Source: Megalobrama amblycephala
Lineage: Eukaryota; Chordata; Actinopteri; Cypriniformes; Xenocyprididae
Length of the DNA stretch: 64,000 nucleotides
Assembly: GCF_018812025.1 (NCBI RefSeq)
Contig: NC_063049.1
Coordinates: 34,787,447-34,851,446, forward strand
Reading direction: 5' to 3'
Shown here: one piece after another, positions 60,111 through 64,000 of the stretch
Numbering within the stretch: the first letter of the stretch is position 1
How the letters are laid out: each line of letters starts with the position of its first letter
The notes under the pieces: generated by a model
What the model was told of the DNA's origin: nothing
The model's input: only the letters and a program-made list of their open reading frames with translations
Databases searched by the model: none
Program-made: the position numbers and the translations under genes

Positions 60111-61404
60111 ATATAGCATTCACACTCACTACCTGTTCTCTAGGTTCAGTATAAGGGTCTGGCGGTGGAAGAGTGAATGTGTGTGTGTTTAGAAACTGAT
60201 ATTATTAATGATATGATATTAAGGTCCCACAGCTCTGGCAGTGTGTTCTCGCTGCTGGAGTTTGGCACTGGCTCTCACCACAGTGTAATCCCTGCGCAGT
60301 GCAACAGGGAGCGCACCTGTCCAAACTGTGTAAACACACACACAGACACACACTATGTCTGCATAACATAGATGGTACTGTTACTTTTTAGTAGAGAAAG
60401 CACCACTATTTACAATAAATTGTTAGTATCGCTATAATATTTCTTCAGTATGTTATGACTCAATCTGACTAAAGCAAGTATTATTAAGGAAAGTCTTCTG
60501 CCAAAAAATAAAATCCATTTCTCTAAACTCTGGAAAAAAACTAAATCAGGAGGACCTAAAGGACTGAGGCGAGACAGAAACTGACAGGTAGGGGTGATGA
60601 GAGAGGATAAATGCAGATTGGAGGAATGAAGGGACGGGATGGTGTTTGGGCACAGGGCAGCTGTTAATGTACCATCTGTGAGTCCAGCCTTGCCAGGGCA
60701 GTAATCAGGCAATCTATCATTCAGTTTCCTGACGCTGTCAATTAAATTCTTTGCTTCTCACTTTCCTTCTCAACTCCTCCTTATTCCTCTTCTCTCTACC
60801 TGATCTCATTAATATTCAGAGGTATCTGTATGTAAAGTGCACATCGTTTTTTTTTTATAAGCAAGGCACTGATGCGTACAATAACATACAGAGAGCATCT
60901 AAAATGTAAATGTGTTTACATATTTAACTTAAGACATGTAAAAATCTGTACGAACCAACTTAATTTCATTGATTAAAACTACTGAAAAGACAAAAATTAC
61001 AGGTGAAAAGTATGTCGGTAAAACAAAGACTAAACTGAAATAGTAAATATATACTAAAATATACACAAAACTCAATGAAGTTACAGAAAAATTATAAATA
61101 AATACTTTTTAATGTTTAAACAATCTTGAATAATCTGATGAATCTTGAATAATTTGATTGAATCAAAAGTATTCTGTGAAAATTTAAAGTAATATATAGT
61201 TGTATATATATATATATAAAGTTGTAAATGAAACTATTATTAGAGCATGTAGAGAATAGAGTACTTCAAAATTTCATGTTTAATTAAATGTTTCTATGCA
61301 ATTACATTATGTGTGAAATTTACTAGCAATTTCTGAGTAAAAATTGTTGTTACCTTTTTTTTTTTTTCTCAGTGTAACCAATCAAACAAGAATCTATGGA
61401 GTCT
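60111..61404. other. Intronic sequence, nothing assigned
   Basis: Contains a short (CA)n at 60337-60352, T runs at 60848-60857 and a (TA)n at 61202-61218. Includes the dispersed repeat listed at 61267-61350. Confidence 0.42.
61267..61350 (+). repeat. Dispersed repeat, copy 2 (TTACTAGCAATTTCTGAG)
   Basis: Same order and orientation as 37683-37800: tcaaaatttcatgtttaatt then atttactagcaatttctgag. Confidence 0.75.
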
Positions 61405-61693
61405 CTAAAGGGACATGGTGAAGAAAAAAAAAAAAATGAGATTGGAATAAAAATAAGTCAATGCTTTTGTGTTCTCTCGCAAATGTTTTGCATTCCCTCA
61501 AAAAACTTTACTTTGCAAAACCTTTTCCAATTCCCTGAGAAACTTTGCGTTCCCTTGCAAAACTTTTGCATTCGTTGCGAGTGAATGCAAAGTTTCACGG
61601 AGAACGCAAAACATTTCCATGAGAATGCAGAAGCACTGACTTATTATTTTTCCTCAAATCTCATACTGTATTTTCACCACCATGTCCCCTTAG
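61405..61693. mobile_element. Small inverted-repeat element with internal TTTGCATTCCC repeats
   Basis: Left CTAAAGGGACATGGTG; right, reversed, CTAAGGGGACATGGTG (15 of 16). The match continues inward (atgagattgg...aaaaataagtca against its inverse). The centre holds about five variants of a word pairing aaaactttgc with gcattccct, first forward and then inverted near 61580-61610. Target duplication unclear. Confidence 0.82.
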
Positions 61694-63348
61694 GGGCTCT
61701 GTAAGAACCGTAAGATGTCTGATTGATGTCAAAAATGTAGATGGAGTGATTACTGAAACTATTTACAAAATAAAAATTAAACTAAAACTGAAAAAGCAAA
61801 CATACAACAATATAAAAACTACAGAAATTGTCAAAACTACAATATAATAAAACTGGTGCCTTTCTAAAGACTGGTTAGAACTTAAATTAGTAGGGAAAAA
61901 ATGTTGCACATACATAAAAGGCTTCGTTTTAAAAAGCTGCCCATATGTTTTCAAGGTCTATCCTATTGTGTATGAAATATGCTTTACACATGAATACCAA
62001 AGAATACTAATGAGATCATTACACTTCTCTCCGTTTGCATTAGCAACAGCAGATGATAGATTCACCATTTAGATTAAGGACACCACTTTACATTAATCTC
62101 ACTGATGGGATGTATAAAATTCCATGAAATCTCTTTGTTATTAACATAAGAGTGCTTTACTGATTTTTTACGCAGACTCGCACTCTTTAGCATTCTATAT
62201 TATGTTGCGATTGGGGCATAAGGTCCCATTTACATCACTTCCTGTTACCATGTGCAAAATGAAACTGCCATTTATGCTATACTATATGCTGTATACATAA
62301 TTGCTCTGTTCAAAAATGTATGAGTTTCCTTTACAGGCAGGATTTTAAGTCTTTCCATATGCTAAGTGGTTTTTAAAAGGTATGCAGCCTCATTTCGGCC
62401 AAAAACAGTCCCAGAATGCAGTGCGCCAATCATTAAGTGTTCCTTTAGAAAGTATAGCAGAGTTAGAATTCTGTCTTGGACAGCAGCAGCCTAGGTTTTA
62501 AGACAGAGCAGTAGATGCATTGTACAAAATCTTTCAGTATAGGAGTTGATGGCTCACTATACATTTATACTTTTTGAAGAAAAAGAAATAAGCACATGAT
62601 TTTTAAAGACTCCTTCATCTAAACTTTGTTTCACATATAATCAGTTCTTGTTCCTGTGGCTCTCTGTGGAAAAGAACGGGCAAACATGCAGCAAACATAA
62701 TCAGTGTAAAGATGCATCCAGCTCCGTTATTAACGGTGCGAGCGCGTGACGGACCAAACAATGAGATCTGCAGAGTGAAGAAAGGAAATCATTAAACACA
62801 GCCTGATCTCTGTCACACTGCATCAAACTGTCTCCTTCACGATACCCGTGGCTCAGCCATGCTCTGTGTTCAGAATCAAATGAGAACATTGCAGACGTTC
62901 ACTGGTTTTTCTTCTTTTACCTTTCCCCTCCTTCCTGCTTCTTCTAAAAAGCTGCCTTTGTGCAGCAATTAAAACTCTTTAATTTAGAGGTCACAAGCTC
63001 TTAGAGAATGTGTTGCATTCAGCTGGTAAGTGCCTCGCAAATCTAATTTACAAGGTGCAGAGCAGATTGTCCTCATACCCTGATCACACTCACCGCTCCC
63101 CTGGGCTGCTGGGACATAATCAGAGATCTCAAATCGGGAGAACAATGTAGATCCTTAGATGTAGATCATGATCGGTTCACTGACAAATCCATACTGCACT
63201 ATGAAGACAAAACATAGTAACTATGCCAACACTGAAACAGACATAATTAACTGATTAATTAAATAACTTCTTTTCTTTTTTAGCAGTTATTTGTGTAAGT
63301 GAATGGTGGGTGAATGGAAGAAAAAAATAATTAAAAAATATTATTAAT

Positions 63349-63352
<4 letters not shown>
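61694..63352. other. Intronic sequence, nothing assigned
   Basis: No repeat ends or known words. 62640-63130 looks single-copy and GC-balanced. No exon 1 signature on the minus strand. Confidence 0.42.

Positions 63353-63427
<75 letters not shown>
63353..63427. repeat. (AT)n microsatellite
   Basis: About 37 AT units. Confidence 0.97.
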
Positions 63428-63430
<3 letters not shown>

Positions 63431-63735
63431 ATTTTTTTTAATTGCGTATTTGTGACAGTAAATCATAGTAAGTCATATGGTCACTCAGAAAAGAGATAAA
63501 AAAAAATTTAAAAAAAAAGGAAAAAAAAAAGGAAAACGGTTGTAATTTTGTTCCTCAGGTTTTCATATTGGTGACATAATAACGCAAGGAATATTCAACA
63601 ACAACAGAGTTCCAAAGTGATAAAATAATTTACTTCTTCTTTAGGGCTTAATAATTTACTTCTTCACGCGCATTTCATCAGTAAAGCCGGTTCCCTGATC
63701 GGTTCTACCGCTAAATCACCATCACCTGCTTTCAA

Positions 63736-63885
63736 ATGGAGCGGCATTTAATAGACAGAGCCGTAGATCACTGAAAAGCCACGCAATGTCGCGTTCATTA
63801 TCGAAGGCGATTCATCTGCGATATGAACGCGATATTGCGTGGCTTTTCAGTGATCTACGGCTCTGTCTATTAAATGCCGCTCCAT
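63736..63885. repeat. Near-perfect hairpin, 63-bp arms
   Basis: Arms 63736-63798 and 63823-63885 are inverted copies with one mismatch, separated by 24 bp. Each arm reads atggagcggcatttaataga...acgcgacatt-type sequence with cgtagatcactgaaaagcca in the middle. The sequence before it (cggttctaccgctaaatcac, cacctgctttcaaatgg) resembles a dispersed fish repeat, so it is probably the core of a foldback element. Confidence 0.95.
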
Positions 63886-63929
63886 GCCTGCTTCTTCATT
63901 TATTTCTTCATGTTTTAAGAAAGGTCTCT

Positions 63930-64000
63930 GTGTTTTTTATCCATACAATGAAAATCAATGGGGTCCAATGTTTTTTGGACCCAGCTGACCTTCTTTGAGG
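63930..64000. repeat. Fragment of a small palindromic repeat at the window edge
   Basis: aatgaaaatcaatggggtcc followed by gttttttggacccagctgac gives inverted GGGTCC/GGACCC halves, resembling the centre of AGTTCACCC-family elements. It may continue outside the window. Confidence 0.5.

Larger units (their letters stand above)
15655..64000 (-). other. erbb4: erbb4 intron 1 (3' part)
   Basis: Everything to the right of exon 2 lies upstream of its acceptor. Exon 1 of ERBB4 encodes the 5' UTR, signal peptide and first residues of the mature protein. I see no minus-strand ATG followed by a signal peptide and donor in a GC-rich setting, so exon 1 and the promoter probably lie beyond the right edge. 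Intron 1 is then at least 48.3 kb, in keeping with the very large first introns of ERBB4 in other vertebrates. A nested unrelated gene is not excluded, but none was recognised. Confidence 0.8.

Noticed and set aside
15655..64000. Exon 1 and promoter of erbb4 within the window
   Set aside because: No signal peptide frame with a donor in a GC-rich context on the minus strand.

Overview
The window is AT-rich vertebrate intronic DNA, most likely from a cyprinid-type teleost. I infer this from one unmistakable ErbB4 exon, a degraded fish-type Tc1 transposase, a fish tRNA-derived SINE tail, and a dense load of short DNA transposons (hAT, TTAA-target, Harbinger, Tc1-like) plus AT microsatellites. 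I see no bacterial, phage or CRISPR features and no RNA genes.

The only coding sequence I can support is exon 2 of an erbb4 receptor tyrosine kinase gene, on the minus strand at 15503-15654. It is 152 bp with canonical splice sites on both sides. The gene runs right to left, so 1-15502 is the 5' part of intron 2 and 15655-64000 is the 3' part of intron 1, which is at least 48 kb long. I found neither exon 1 (signal peptide) nor exon 3. All other open frames are short and lie in repeats or unrecognised sequence.

The introns are built from layered transposons. From left to right the main elements are: a Tc1-type MITE (3948-4423); a hAT element split by a TTAA element (6396-7618); a near-complete foldback TTAA element (9575-10439) followed 14 bp later by another TTAA element (10457-10967); a TTAA MITE (12902-13626); a hAT-like element split by a Harbinger MITE (26418-27192); an inverted relative of a TTAA MITE (30800-31449); a three-unit satellite-like array (32480-33095); a MITE sitting inside a (TA)n tract (35434-35999); a solo LTR with a 5-bp target duplication inside an older repeat (36711-37136); a hAT element with a perfect 8-bp duplication (46385-47266); an element with perfect 13-bp inverted ends (47712-48453); a palindromic hAT MITE with a perfect 8-bp duplication (49554-49980); a second foldback copy (51268-52063); a Tc1 pseudogene split by a piggyBac-like MITE (58522-60110); and a near-perfect 63-bp-arm hairpin (63736-63885).

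The interest of this window lies in transposon archaeology: at least six nested insertions can be read directly from inverted ends and target-site duplications, which gives relative ages. I found no convincing new multi-gene system. Stretches with no assignable content are listed as such; some, such as 37980-38420 and 22140-22340, look like single-copy sequence and could be conserved enhancers, but that needs cross-species alignment.
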